A DNA stretch of 64,000 nucleotides from Ceratothoa steindachneri (GCA_963969495.1 OZ018328.1:8881468-8945467), one strand, 5' to 3'; counted from the stretch's first letter, positions 46,539 to 58,931 are shown. Made by a program: numbers and translations. The notes: a model not told the origin generated them from the letters alone.

Positions 46539-48812
46539 TTAAAAAATGGAAGTCATTTTTATCGAAAGGACTCCAGTTTTTTGTAATTTGCCAATTACTA
46601 TTTTTGTCAAACTTTTAAGATTTTAACGAATTTCATTCTTTTATTTCTTATTTTCAGGTTATTTAACTAATTTTTTTTAAAATAAAAGCAACAATTTTAA
46701 TTAAAATGCCGCCAAAAGGACAGTGTAAAAATAGCCTCGATAAATTCTGCTACATATGTGGTTCAGTAAATTTAATAAAATCAACGAGACCTTTCTTCTC
46801 TAGTGAAAAAACTATATAATTTTTATTTTGGGTGTAAAATCGGCGACCAAGATAAACCATGGGCTCCACATATGTGTTGCACGACATGCTTTAATTCTTT
46901 ATCAAAATGGTCTAAAGGGAAAATAAAAAGCCTTCAATTTTGTGTTGCAATGGTATGGCGAGAGCCCCATGGTCATGCCACTGACTACTATTTCTGTTGG
47001 GTAGAAAATACAAAGTAAGTAATTGTTTATTGTCCACTGTACCTATATTTTAAAATAGTATACTGTAATATAATTTTTTAAAAATATAAAATTAATTAAG
47101 TTTAGAACAACTTTATTGTAATCACACATATGTACATAACTTTAAATTTTTGCATATAATTTCCATACTTTTATGTAAAACAACGAAGTTCGCTTCAGCT
47201 GTGGTATATCCCAATCTTAGACCTGCTATTTGGCCTATACCTCACTCAAAAGACATTCCAGTACCTGAACTACCTGCAGAAATTGTTTTGTCTAACTGGT
47301 GAATCAGATATGGAATCATTTGAACCAGAAACTTAAATTTATGTTCCTGAAACTGTTGATACTACTCCCAAACCTTTTTCTCAACTTGATCTAGATAAAC
47401 TTGTAAGAGATCTAAACTAAGCAAAGTAACAGAGTGAATTACTGACCTCGAGACTGAAAGAAAGAAATTTAGTAGCAGATGTTCGAATTACTAAGTTTCG
47501 CATTCGATCAAACACAAGACAAATTTTCCATTTGACAACAATTTATGCTACTGTAATAATATTCCACCTATCTTTGAAGAATTAGATATATATTATGAAC
47601 CCTGTCAATGGAGACCTTTCATTGAAGCTTCTTTATATAGTAATAAAACCCTGCTTCTGCATAATGGAGATAAACTACCAATGATACAGGTAGCTCACTC
47701 TGTTGTTTTGCAAGAAACTTATGAGAATTTAGATTTCATTTTAAAAGGCATTAAATACTGTGAACATACCTGGTTGATTTTTTGGTGACCTTAAGGTATT
47801 AGCTATTTTAAATGGTTTGCAGTCAGGCTACACAAAATTAATGTGTTTTTTTGTGCCAGTGGGACAGTAGAGCTTGGAGAGAACATTACATACGCTCAGA
47901 ATAGCCTGTAAGAGAAGAGACAAAAGTAGGTTGTCATAATGTCATACGTTAACCATTGGTTCATAAGTAAAACATAATTTTGCCACCACTTCACATAAAA
48001 TTAGGTTTAATGAAACAATTTGTGAAAGCCTTAAATCATGACCAGCCATCCTTTTTATATTTTAAAACAAAATTTCTTCAGATTAATGATGCTAAACTTA
48101 AGGAAGGAATCTTTGTTGGGCCTCAGATTCGACAACTTATGGTAGATAGTGAGTTTGAGGCAAAATTAAACAAGCCAGACTTTGAGGCCTGGCATAGTTT
48201 CAAAAGTGTATGTAATGGTCTCCTTGGAAGGCACAAATCATAAAATTACCCCATTCTTGTTCAAAATTTGATTAGCTCTTATAATAAGTTAAGATGTAGT
48301 ATGGTAGTAAAGGTGCATTTTTTGCATTGCCATCTGTCTTTCTTTCCAGAGAATCCAGCAGACGTCAGCGATGAGCAAGGTGAAAGATTCCACCAAGATA
48401 TTGCTACAATAGAAAATCGTTATAAAGGAAAATGGAGTCCTGCAATGCTTGCTGACTTCTGCTGGACCCTTCACAGAGACAGACAAGATGTTGTACATAA
48501 AAAGAAGCCTAAATATTCTTAAAATATATGAGTATTGTATAGATTTCAGCAATTTTTAAAAAAATCATTTTTTTAAATATATTTTTATAATACCACACTC
48601 TGAAATGTATTAAAAGGACTTATTAATTTCTTTTGATGAATAATCTTTGTGTTTCGACTTATCTTTGCACGTTTTGTCAAATAAAATAAAAATAATAACA
48701 AATATTTCATACCTCTATATACTGAATAATCTAATATTAATAAAAGAATAAATGTGCAGATTACAAAAAACTGAAGACATTTGATGAAAGATAAAGGTCA
48801 TTTTTTTAATCG
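46539..48812 (+). mobile_element. Candidate DNA transposon carrying copy C
   Basis: CTCCAGTTTTTTGTAATTTG at 46571 is inverted at 48756-48776 (GCAGATTACAAAAAACTGAA). Outward, TTTAAAAAATGG near 46541 pairs with the inverse of GTCATTTTTTTAAT near 48798. The coding remnant lies centrally between these inverted ends. Together they suggest terminal or subterminal inverted repeats of a 2.2-2.3-kb element. No target duplication is certain. The evidence is modest because AT-rich DNA gives chance matches, but the 20-bp core has only two mismatches. Confidence 0.45.
46706..48522 (+). pseudogene. GERFHQD-family protein, copy C (near full extent, broken)
   Basis: It starts MPPKGQCKNSLDKFCYICGS; after a frameshift near 46810 KLYNFYFGCKIGDQDKPWAP, HMCCTTCFNSLSKWSKGK and MVWREPHGHATDYYFCW complete a Cys-rich N-terminal domain that looks zinc-binding (C-x2-C, CC-x2-C, Y-x-F-C). 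A GTAAGT donor begins at 47015. Coding resumes near 47180 (SAVVYPNLRPAIWPIPHSKD), then LDKLVRDLN, SRLKERNLVAD, YEPCQWRPFIEASLYSNKTL, LLHNGDKLPMIQVAHSVVLQ, GDLKVLAILNGLQSGYTKLM. The last frames (47980-48243 and 48268-48522) give PPLHIKLGLMKQFVKALN, LKEGIFVGPQIRQLMVDSEF, DVSDEQGERFHQDIATIENR and MLADFCWTLHRDRQ. Stops and frameshifts disable it. It defines the domain order of the family; function unknown. Confidence 0.8.
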
Positions 48813-50851
48813 GCTATTTAATATTTGTACTCTATTTATATGTATGAGACACACCCTATTTGATAATTAGCTAGGTAGGAAAACCAAACAAAAAATAGAC
48901 AGAAAAATTAAGATAATAGGATGACTAAAGGTGAAATATCAAAAGCAAACTTTGAATACTGCTAAAAAATTGAAAATAGTATTATTAAACATTAAAATTA
49001 GACAGAAATATAGAAATTAACAAGAAATCAATTAACTAAATGACTCAAAGTTGATAAGGTACGCAAAGTATAATAAAATTCATTCACTAAAATGAGTCGA
49101 CTCAAACGTAATACGATTTTTCACACTAACCGGAATTCAACTGAAACTTAGGATGAATTAAATTGAAGAGAAAACATTACAATATTACACCTACTAACCT
49201 TATTACTCTGAGTTTTTAAGAGAAACTAATTGAATTTTAAAGATAAGTAAAGAAGTGGAAGTCAATTTGAGAGTCCAACAGGCTCCATCATGAAGCCCTT
49301 GATGTCCTTAGTGTGATTCTCATCACATGATAAAACAATAAATGATCATTTTAACAAATGCTTCTCACGTACCATTGTGAAAAAAAACAGCTGAGGTAGT
49401 CCAAACAGCCAAAATGTAAGGTATTAAATAAAAAAGGTATAATAACTTATCCTATATTCCCAAGGATAAGTACGATTCGTCCACTCTAAGCATTAAAGCA
49501 ATTGATATGAGAAAATGTCACAAAGGAAATTAGCTTTTCATAAACTCAATCTGCGACAATTTTAAACATAAGCAGAGGGATGGGTGACTTTAGGGGATGG
49601 AGCGAGGTTGGGCGGAGGGAGAGAAGTTGTGTTTTCCAAAGTGAGAAGAAGAGTGTTTGTAATTTTTTCCTCGAGAATGTAATTGCTGAGTATATGACAA
49701 GAGAGGAAATCTCGATTTTCCTGGCGGATGTCCTCAATATATCTTACTAACATATTTGATGGGCGTGGCAGGAGTGAATCGGCTCAACGCGATATTCGAA
49801 GGATAAAGTTGGCTTATAAAACCCTGCTTGAATAGCGGAGACGTCACATGGTCAAAGTTAAGAAATTCAATTAAGTGTCGCAGAGAAACAAGTATTTAGA
49901 TGTGGGAGGAAGATGATAAGATTAGAGCAGAAGGTCGATTAAGGCTAGGGGAATACGAAGATTAATTTACCCTACGATGCTTAGCGTTATACAGGCAAAA
50001 GCCTATCATTTTTCTGTCTTTAAAGAGTTACTTGCTAACTTTATCCAAATATAGAGACTGAAAAGGAACTGTAGATCTTAAAGTGAGATAAAATATACTA
50101 AATTTAGATAGCTATGTAGCCAAAAGAGAAGAATAATTGGGGCTCTCTATTTAAAGTAAAAGGCTTTGCTCTCATTCTCTCAGCTACAGGTTAAAGTAAA
50201 TTATCGGATGGCTTTCTTACTTGAGTGCTCTTATCTTCTCAATCATATCAAGGTAATCGGATACGGACTTGATGCTTACTCGAAGAGAAGCGCATTGGTG
50301 AGGTAAACGAAGAAAGCGGGAAATTTTTCATATAGCTGCATCCTATATTTCGAGGGTTATCCTTCCGGAGACGTGATTCTTGACAGAATAAACTCTAAAT
50401 GAACGAGCATAAGATTGCATTTATTGCTTGAGTGGTATCTCTGGGAGTTCTGAGACTTAGGGTGTGAGTGTGAACAACCAGAGGTTCAGTGTTCGTAGTT
50501 TTGCCACGCACGACTACTCCTGATTGTTCGGGGAATTTAACGTTTTATACAAACATATTTAGTGGAAAAGGAAGGGATGTATCAATATTCCTCCCCACTG
50601 TTGCGTGGATAAGGGGATTAAATCTGCCTCATTGCGCACGATTTGTAAGTCAATAAGGAATTTGCTGACGTTGGCGCGTGTGTATCTGGCCGTCACGCTC
50701 TTAATATCAAGCTCTCATCAATTTTATAATGCTCAGGAAAAATAAATTATTTCTACTAAATTTTTTTAAAGAATCGATTGTATTATTATCTACCACCATA
50801 ATTCCTCCTTTGTTTATAACTATTGTTTTTGTAGAGCTTAAATGTTAATTA
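48813..50851. other. AT-rich sequence, nothing recognised
   Basis: Only short overlapping frames (for example 49546-49753 minus) without domains. Confidence 0.45.
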
Positions 50852-51850
50852 TCCTAACTTTGATCATTCTTGTGGATTCAATAAAACTTGTTTTATCTTT
50901 AATTTCTGTACTTTTTTTAAGTTTTCGTCAATGACTTATGGTATCTTCAGAGCGTTTAGTTGATCAGTTTGAGGCGCGTGCAAACACTAATGATTATTTA
51001 CACACACGTTTAGTTTTATGGCTGAGGTATCTACACCTCTGATCCAAAACACTTCCTTTCTCAACCGATCTTTGAGCTGCTGTAGCATAATTTCCGAGCC
51101 TTCACCTTATTCAGTCTCTGGGGTGAATACATATAACCAATTGAAAGGACTGAGTACGTGGGTAGCTTGTTAATTATAGCGAGCGTTATGGCTCAAAGTC
51201 AGTTCAGATGCTTTGGAAAGTACAGGGTTTTATTTTAGGTACTTCTCACAGAATCTGAGGCTTTTAATACGACGTTTAACGTCAGCTTTTACCCCTTACT
51301 GGTCTAAACTGTGATCGATAAGATACCTGGAGATTTAAAAGATGTGCAAAATAAGAGTAATCGCAGTTCAAGGATGAATTGACAAAAGAATGAGATCAAC
51401 ACCATTAGTTTCAAGGGCAAAATATGCGTCTCAAAGACATTTGATGAACTATCCGAACTTTAGTACTTCGCAATCTACAGTACGGTATCCTATTTTAGGT
51501 AGTTAGCAAAAATAGCTGAAGTTACCATTAGCAAGCTTCACCCCCAAACTAGTCCCTGCCCTCTAATTGTTTATAAATATATATATATATATATATATAC
51601 ACACTTTGGGCTTTTTAAAACGCGGGCCCAAGCCTGGCTGAGAAAGGAGCCGTGTTGACTGAGAGGTGAAGATACCTCAACCATAAAACTAAACAATGGT
51701 TTAAATAACCATTGGTAGTTAAACACACCAAGTCTGATCAATTAAAGGCTCTGAAGATTTGATAAATTATTGAAGAAAACTCAGAAATAAGATAAAATTT
51801 GAAGATAATATAACAAGTTTTATTGAATCAACAAGAATTATCGAGGTTAA
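50852..51850. repeat. Inverted repeat, about 218-bp arms, Penelope-arm-like
   Basis: The left arm (about 50852-51070) and right arm (about 51633-51850) are diverged inverted copies: GTTTAGTTTTATGGCTGAGG at 51008 against CCTCAACCATAAAACTAAAC at 51675, and TTCAATAAAACTTGTTTTAT at 50877 against the inverse of ATAACAAGTTTTATTGAATC. Each arm, read toward its outer end, carries CTGAAGA (51751-51757; inverse at 50944-50950) followed 16-18 nt later by GAAAAC. Arm layout and the AATAAAACTTG tail recall Penelope-like element ends. The interior (51071-51632) has no coding remnant and includes a 25-bp (TA)n at 51575-51599. Confidence 0.75.
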
Positions 51851-52440
51851 ATTTAGAGCTATATAATAATTATGCTGGTATCATTTATTGAGTATGTTTT
51901 TCATAACTGACATTATTATTAACGCTATATTATCATTATTATCATCAAAAACCTTATTCTTAGTGATCTATTATTATTATGAAAATTGCATTGTGAAAAG
52001 TCAATGTTATTCTTTGATAGTAAAGATTAATTCAAATTATTTTTCATAATGGTTATGCAATTAGGAAAATAGATAATTTTAGTTTGTTAATTACACTGTG
52101 CTAGTCCGATCTACTTTTGTTATTATGTATGTGCACAAAGGGTATTGCACGAATATAAACAACAATTCGAATTACCGAGATACAAAACAAAAATATGAAC
52201 TAACATTTAAGTGAACAGACTTAATTTAAAATAATAATAAAGGTTCCTTGTACCATAGGTACAACACAAAAACAAAAATAAACCTGAACCACAGAAATAT
52301 TACGAATTTAAATACACAATAATGACTTCAATAATTTTTAAGTAAGGTTTTCTAAATTTACCTACTTGGCATTATAGTGATGGTTAACCCACTACTCACT
52401 TCAATATAAAAATATACTAACTGTCTGTACTGAATTTTAA
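51851..52440. other. AT-rich sequence, nothing recognised
   Basis: No ORF, repeat array or RNA gene seen. Confidence 0.5.
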
Positions 52441-52641
52441 ATACCTTGGTCCTTTCTGTGACAGGTTTGAGTCTGACCTTGAACTCAATGAGCCCAGACA
52501 CCTCAGGAATCCTGTGGGTTCTTTGACGCGTGCCTCAGCAGGATGGTTGACGGCGGACTGAATAACTTGATAGTAACAAGGGACTTTGGCGGGTGTGGCA
52601 GATGGGAGGCCACACTGTACTCAAGGAAGGGGGGGATCTTC

Positions 52642-52960
52642 TTCAAGGGCGAGGACTATCACGGTGCTTTAGAATGCACCAGGATAGGCGGGGTCTCTTT
52701 GACGAGAGTAAGTTGAACTTGGTTCTTAAACCAAGTTAAGTTAGAGTTCGGTGTGACCTCCGGGTAACGGGCTAGAGGAGGAGCTTTTTCTTCTTCGTTT
52801 TGGGATTCCTCAAGGGCGACAACTATCTCGGTGCTTTGTGCTACACGAGGAGGGAGGGGGGGTTCTTCTGACAAGAATAAGTTGAACTTGGACAAGTTAA
52901 GTTAAAGTTCGGTTTGGTACCCATGAACTAGCTCGAATATGAGCTCCTTCTTAGTCTCTT
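52642..52960. repeat. Degenerate 168-bp tandem duplication
   Basis: TCAAGGGCGAGGACTATCAC at 52642 and TCAAGGGCGACAACTATCTC at 52810 begin two related units. Both continue with CGGTGCTT, AGGAGG-like purines, AAGTTGAACTTGG and GTTAAGTTA(G/A)AGTTCGGT. The period is 168 bp at the start; the second unit is shortened by indels. Confidence 0.7.
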
Positions 52961-54088
52961 CTCTTGGTAGCCGGGCCTCTTGCCGGGAACTTCGTCGCCT
53001 TGATGACTAACCGAATCTACCTTGTTTTTTCCAAGTGTTTGGTATTTATACCTCGTCACTTCACTGTGGTAGGAGTAAGAGGGGGGGGGGCTTGTGGACG
53101 GGCCGCAGGATAGTATTACTCCAACGGTTTTTCTCAGGCCGTCGTACCTCTGGTCTTGATGGTCCTTCGAGCTTGAGCAAAACGCGTCTCCAATTTCGTA
53201 CTTGAGGTGAAATTGAATACAAACTCGTAGGGGAGATCTTGCAGTTTAAACCGTTCTGCTTTTCATAGGTTGCCTGGCCCAGATGTTTTGCGGTCAACGT
53301 CCCGTGTCTCAACTGAGAGAAGAGGGAGAGGGTCGATTTCCCTACAATAAGTATGACGCCTTAATAATAATTCCTCTATCCAAATTTGCGAGGATCCTTG
53401 TTCTTCTTCCTCTCTCAGAAATGTTACATTGTATTAAATGGAGGGGTGGAAAAGAACAACCTCAAACCTCCACAAGTTATTTGGAGACCACGTGAGAATG
53501 GAACCTGCTATGGGAAACTTCACTTCCTGTTCCGGAACATTCGCGAATTTTTTACTCCTGAACGCATTGAGGAAATATTCCCCAATTTTGCGAACTCGTC
53601 CCAAGCCTCCCCACCCCCACACCGCCCGGTGACGAAGCGAGAAAGAGCCGCTGTGTCTCGCACCTTGCTGTTAAATCATGAATCGACTCCGCCTCCGGAT
53701 TAAGATGTCTGGAGCTTTGGACTCCTTTCTCCAAACAACCCTTTCCCTTCAGAATCGGGCATACAAATACTAGGTTTAAATTGTAGTTCGATAAATCCCC
53801 CCCTACGCCAAAGCTGCCCTAATCGTCTCAAGTCTAAGTCTCGTGAGCGTTTTTCACACAGCAAGACATTCTCCGCCGTGATTTTACACCAGTTAATTGG
53901 TAACTTCCCTGAACGGCTGGCTTTTGAATTTGCGCAACAGTTTCCCTTCTTTTAATCGAACCGAAGAAAATCTCCATCGACTACCTTTGAGGAAAAGAAG
54001 TTTCCTCTTCCAGTGGAATTACTAGTAATCCCACATTTCCCATCGAATATCATTTCGAAGATTGGCTATCTTCATCGGAAGGTTGGTT

Positions 54089-54209
54089 CGGATCGTGTCC
54101 CACCTGCCTCATTCGGACCGGGCCTCACTTGCTTCATCGGATCGTGCCCCGCTTGCCTCATTGGATCGTGCCCCACTTGCCTTATCGGATCATTCCTCAC
54201 TCGCCTCAT
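54089..54209. repeat. 24-bp minisatellite, five copies
   Basis: Units of the form CGGATCGTGCCCCACTTGCC followed by TCAT, repeated five times with point differences. In one frame it encodes an octapeptide repeat (DRAPLASL type), a product of the 24-bp period. The 77-78-codon ORFs here (54013-54298) are not otherwise gene-like. Confidence 0.85.
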
Positions 54210-54300
54210 CGCAAAAAGGACCTTCTCTGAAGTCACCAATTCGTAAGACTGAAACCGCCTCGATCACTGGTATTGTCAAGCTCCTCCTTTTGATCTGAGC

Positions 54301-55784
54301 CTAATAACACTAACCAATTAATTCTATTTGAGAATCTCTCCTCATAATAATTATCTAGAGATTATTTCCATTTCAAATAACCCCCTTTTGCCATTTTTTA
54401 ATTCTTATTTTGATGTTTGTAAATAACATTATATTTTGTTAATTCATCTATAACTAACCTTGAACGATACCCTCGGCCTATTCAAGTAAATCTCGCCAAC
54501 CATTTATTCACTCTGTCTGATTATTAAGGATTTGAAACCCAACGCCTAATTTTGACCTCCTACTCGGTCGGTAATCTCTGAGAACAGTCCTTAAACGGTT
54601 CGCGTTGCAGTAGGTGATTAAGTCACCCCCCCACATAATATAGGAGTATTGTATGGTATAGAGTGGTATACCACGACAAAGGACTATACATGTAAGAACA
54701 TTAAGGAGAAAGAAAAAAAACAACCCAATGACCCAGCCTACCTGAAAAACACAAAAGACAAAATTCAAAACACGGACTAGTATGCAAAAGGAAAAATATT
54801 TATTTAAGCAAAAGTGTTAAGTAAAATAATTAAAACAAGATGAGAAAATGATAATAAGGTCTTAACCACTAAAAACTACCTATTCATACTTTATTTAAAA
54901 CTATTATATCGAATAAATAAAATATTAGTGATTTCCATGTCTTCCAGGGTCCTCTCATCAAATTGCAAGTCTATTACTTTTTTCCATTTCACCACTATTC
55001 CTATATTTATCACCTGTAGCAACTTCATTTATTTAAACAAATGGAATAAAAATTGAAATAAATGTTCAGCGTTTCGCGAAATGGAAATTTTAATTAACCA
55101 TTAAGGCCATCATCGATTATAAAAACTGTCAGATGAAAGCGATTTTAGTACATTAATTTAGAGCAGAATAAAATTATTGAACAAATGCTTTAAAATAGAA
55201 AGCTGGTGCTTTATTGTTAGAAGTTTTGATTATAGGAGTAAATAAATAGTAGTTCCATTGCTAAAATCAGTCGTGCTTTATCAGCTGGATAATGCAGATC
55301 AATAATGGTCTCAATATCTGCAAAAGGATATCGTTGTATTTCAATGAAGAAAATTAATTCGGACAACAAAGCTCATTCGGGAGCTGCAAAACAAATCCTT
55401 TAAAGACGTCTTAAGGAAGGAAAGATATTCTTGTCTGAAGATGGAAGAATTCACTGCCACTTAGTAGAAGCTTTCTTGATTTTTAACATCTTACCAAATA
55501 CCAAGTTTGACTAACTATTTGAACGCGCTAAAAGTACAAGGCGGAAACAAGACATAAAGACTCATATTAATTAAATTAGTTTCAAAACAAAATGACTTAA
55601 AATAAATAAAAAAATCTATGCTACAAGATGATGAATCTAATATTCAATGTTAATACCTTTTGCGTCGATGACAAGAATAAGTCCAGGTATAACCTAATGA
55701 CCTAAATGCAAGTTGCAGTCAAAGTTTTAGCTGATATTTTGTCCCTGCATTTTTACATTTTGCATTTCAGAACTTGGAAACTTT
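54301..55784. other. AT-rich sequence, nothing recognised
   Basis: A domain-less 86-codon minus-strand frame (54508-54768) is the only notable ORF. Confidence 0.45.
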
Positions 55785-56445
55785 AAAGAATTTGGCACAG
55801 CATCGATCACACTTCAAAGTCTATGTGGTTCAAATATGTCGGACCGGAAGGCAAAGGTTCCTTTGACCAAACTCTTTAAAATTTGCTTGGCATCAGTCTT
55901 CAAATTATTGGCTACGTGTGAGGTTGCTCCATCTTTTTTGAAGATGGAGCAACGGACATTCGTGTTTCCTTCAATATCTCCAAATAAACAATGGTTGGTG
56001 TTAACACCCCATAAATGAAGAGAAGAGGTGTTTTTTTTTGCTCGTTGATACATCGCTTGCCCATACAATCACGAAATCTAAATTATGTCTCTTGAAAAAT
56101 ATCTTCTGTTGAAGGGGAGTCTCTTGGGTTTTTATTTTGAGCCCAAACACATCATAGCGTGTATTGTGGGTTGCTTAGGCAGTGAACAACTTCTCTTCTG
56201 TCAAAAAAAATTGAAGCTCCAAATCAAGAGGGAGCAGTTTGAAGATTAGGTTTTGCCGTTCGACTCTTCTTTTTGGTGAGGTTATAAAGCATATGACCTT
56301 TAACTACCTTGAATAGACGAAGTTTAGATAATCTTTCATTATTCTTTGCCTAGTCACATGGCTCACTTTGGCTTACAAAATCAAGGCATCTGCTAGTCCT
56401 CGTTAGATTTCACCTGATCATGTTCGTCGTATACTTGTATGACTG
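55785..56445 (-). pseudogene. Second mariner-type transposase pseudogene
   Basis: Minus strand, spread over frames. KVSHVTRQRIMKDYLNF near 56380-56330 resembles the linker region before the catalytic core. SPKRRVERQNLIFKLL near 56280-56230 and FFLTEEKLFTA near 56205-56172 give the first catalytic block (EEK for the usual DEK). RYDVFGLK and FVIVWAS lie near 56160-56055, KKDGATSHVANNLK near 55955-55910 gives the second catalytic Asp, and VWSKEPLPSGPTYLNHIDFE near 55870-55812 matches the usual W-x-P-x-SPDLNP-x-D stretch. Frameshifts and stops are many. It differs in sequence from the copy at 39338-40300, so it is another family. Confidence 0.65.
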
Positions 56446-56860
56446 TTGTAGTCTTTACAGATAGGGGTAAGGATGGCGATCCCTCTTGGAAGACCAATAA
56501 ATGTCTCTTTAAGCCTTTTGATAACATTAAAATACCCGGATCTGCACTCATCGGTTCAATATTTTGATAATATCACCTCCTATCTTCTCCCTTCTATTCA
56601 GGTATTTTCAATCATATTCGTAAACATTTTTTTAATGAATTTACACTTTGATACACAAAATTCAATGAATTTTGAAAGAACCTGCAAGAAAGCAATTAAT
56701 TATTTGTATGTCTATTATATTTAAAATGGTTTGTTAAAATTAGTCTACATACAAACAAATAGCCATACACTGATATTAAAGCGGATTATTTAGTCGTTGG
56801 TAGATTTCATACTACACATTATATATATATACATATATAATTAGGTAAAATACCATGTTG
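56446..56860. other. No recognisable gene
   Basis: An 83-codon plus-strand frame at 56473-56724 has no domain. Confidence 0.45.
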
Positions 56861-57112
56861 TATGCTGGTTCTATTCAAGTCCACAGCCGTGGCAGTGTTA
56901 TTAATTTTAACTTGCATTTTGTTATTATTTCTTACAAGTTCATTCCCTACAGATGACCTAACATGGTCGAAAGACGCCTAGGAATAAAGAATGTCATTCG
57001 TACGTATTTTTTTGTCGCACCAGAGAGCCCGTTAAAAAAACTTGTAAGAAATATTAAGAAAATAGATGTTAAAATTAAGAACGCTGCCACAGCTGTCGAC
57101 TTCAATAGAACC

Positions 57113-57120
<8 letters not shown>
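56861..57120. repeat. Inverted repeat with 80-bp arms that stay open as codons
   Basis: The left arm (56861-56940) is the inverse of the right arm (57039-57120), about 80 percent alike. Read outward, each arm is open: right KLVRNIKKIDVKIKN and TAVDFNRTC; left (minus strand) KLVRNNNKMQVKINN and TAVDLNRTS. The spacer continues the right-hand frame upstream (VERRLGIKNVIRTYFF). The right frame runs directly into the (TA)n. A Penelope-type linker before GIY-YIG is one possible reading, at low confidence. Confidence 0.7.

Positions 57121-57163
<43 letters not shown>
57118..57163. repeat. (TA)n microsatellite
   Basis: About 46 bp of TA repeat at the outer edge of the inverted repeat. Confidence 0.95.
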
Positions 57164-57165
<2 letters not shown>

Positions 57166-58700
57166 ACCAAATATCACCTTGATACAAATCATTACAAGCC
57201 CTTTGTCTGTTACCTCGTTTTTTTGTCAGTTTACGAATCATTCTATTCACATTTGTATCTGGCACAGAGGCCATCTTACATTGTCAATCATTTTAAAAAT
57301 TCTAAAAGAGTTTTACCATTTAAAGCAAAACTTGTGCTCAATATTAACAAAGCCTTTGGATCAAATGTGATGCGACCAATTAAATAATAAAGAGGGACAA
57401 AGGTACTATTGATATAGTGCGATGAAATATATTATAGATTAAAATGCTAAGAGAGGACTTGTCAATAATTTTATAGCATTAAGAAGCAAGTGCGTAACAA
57501 GATAATAAAAAGAATAGTAACTTCGCTAATAGATACAAATAAGGCTAACACCTAAATGCATATAAGACTGTATATTCGAAAGATTAACAATCTAATTTAA
57601 GCATATAATTCGCGACCATTTTACATACAGACATACAACTGTTTGTCACATAATTTTAGGATTAGTTAATCATTTGTTTAAAGCCTATCCATTATTAACA
57701 AAAGTTTCATTTTCTTCCCCTATACCTTCTGTCATGCTGCTATTTCTACCTGCTTGATTGTTATCTTCGATGTCAAACTAAAGCCACTTTCCTGTAATAC
57801 TTGATTCATTGTACTTGTGCAAGAAACATGTTTCTAACATACCATAAGATGACAGGTACATGGCCGAATTTGGAGGATTTTGCAATGAATTCTGATTCAA
57901 TCGTACATTAAGTCCACCTATAATTCCATTTTATTTAGCTCGTACTCTATTAAAAAACTTTCAGGAACATAGACGCTATTCTATTAAGCCTAAACCACTT
58001 TCAAAGAACTAAATTTATAATGAAAGTTTTAATATTTGTGGTTAGTACCCCTTTTCCCAAGAGATTTTCCTATGCGTCTTCAGAGGCCGTCTCAAGCTTT
58101 GAGAAGATCAAAATTGAATACACATTTTAAGGATAAATACCATTCTGCGATTTCTTCGCTGCATATGAGACAAAGGAGTAATAGGGGATAAACTTGGTGA
58201 GAAGGATCAGTTGATTAAACGGAAAATGTAATGATAAAAGTTTTGGCTAAAGGTGAGTGAATAACTAGGGCAAGTATAAAGGAATCTCGCTGATAGAAGA
58301 AGGGGATGGTGATTGGCTTATGTATACAATTTAGGCGATAGATAGGGAATTTGTGGACGTATATTCGTTTTGATAACTGGCATGACAGTTATCAAAAGAG
58401 GTAGCTTGATATTTGAATGAATAAATGAGTATTAGTTATTTTTTAATCTTGAAAAAAGAGAAGCGAAAAATATCATAGAAAAAATTGTAACATGATTGAA
58501 AGTTGTAAAATGTAAATACTGGGGTCGGGAAGGGACTTTAGAGAGCGATTTGGGACCTTATTTTTTCACAGTTACGCAATGTCACAAGATTCCATTATTG
58601 CTATAGTCTTCCTTGTCGATATGGATTGGCTCCCTGCTCAGAAGCTCCATAGCATGGATTTCTTTTCTAGGATAAGCGACCGGCAGCCAACCACTCCAGT
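57164..58700. other. AT-rich sequence, nothing recognised
   Basis: Short frames only (57163-57387 plus). No domain, array or RNA gene seen. Confidence 0.45.
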
Positions 58701-58718
58701 GACATCCATCAATACTAC

Positions 58719-58856
58719 CTGACCATTTGACAAAGAATTTCTGAATATTTCAGTCCATGCAAATCCACACTCAGCAAGAAAATATGATTTCCGAATTGAA
58801 TAAATTAGTCTCGATTGAGCATATCCTTTGTTTAACTGATTCGGCCAATCAGCCAT
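58719..58856 (-). CDS. Candidate exon of an unidentified gene
   Basis: A 138-bp minus-strand segment opens after a good acceptor (TTCATCTTCTCAG|ATG) and closes at a good donor (GGTCAG|GTAGTA). It is open throughout, phase 0 at both ends, 46 codons: MADWPNQLNKGYAQSRLIYS and ECGFAWTEIFRNSLSNGQ among them. The composition is protein-like and unlike the surrounding AT-rich noise. I do not recognise the protein. It could be an exon of a host gene on the minus strand or a chance open stretch; no neighbouring exon confirms it. Confidence 0.3.
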
Positions 58857-58931
58857 CTGAGAAGATGAATGTAGTTTCTTAGTGGTCAGTGAGGAGAGGA
58901 TTTGAGGAAAGTCATAATGAATGAAGAGCAA

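Larger units (their letters stand above)
52441..54300. other. GC-richer, LTR-like tract with internal repeats
   Basis: The base composition changes sharply from the AT-rich flanks. It contains a degenerate 168-bp duplication, a perfect hairpin at 52716-52737 (AACTTGGTT/AACCAAGTT, loop CTTA), overlapping domain-less frames of 60-105 codons on both strands (52659-53734) and a 24-bp tandem repeat. The texture matches the gypsy LTR at 7924-9159. I suspect a solo LTR or untranslated retroelement sequence, but no pol remnant or paired copy is present. Confidence 0.4.
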
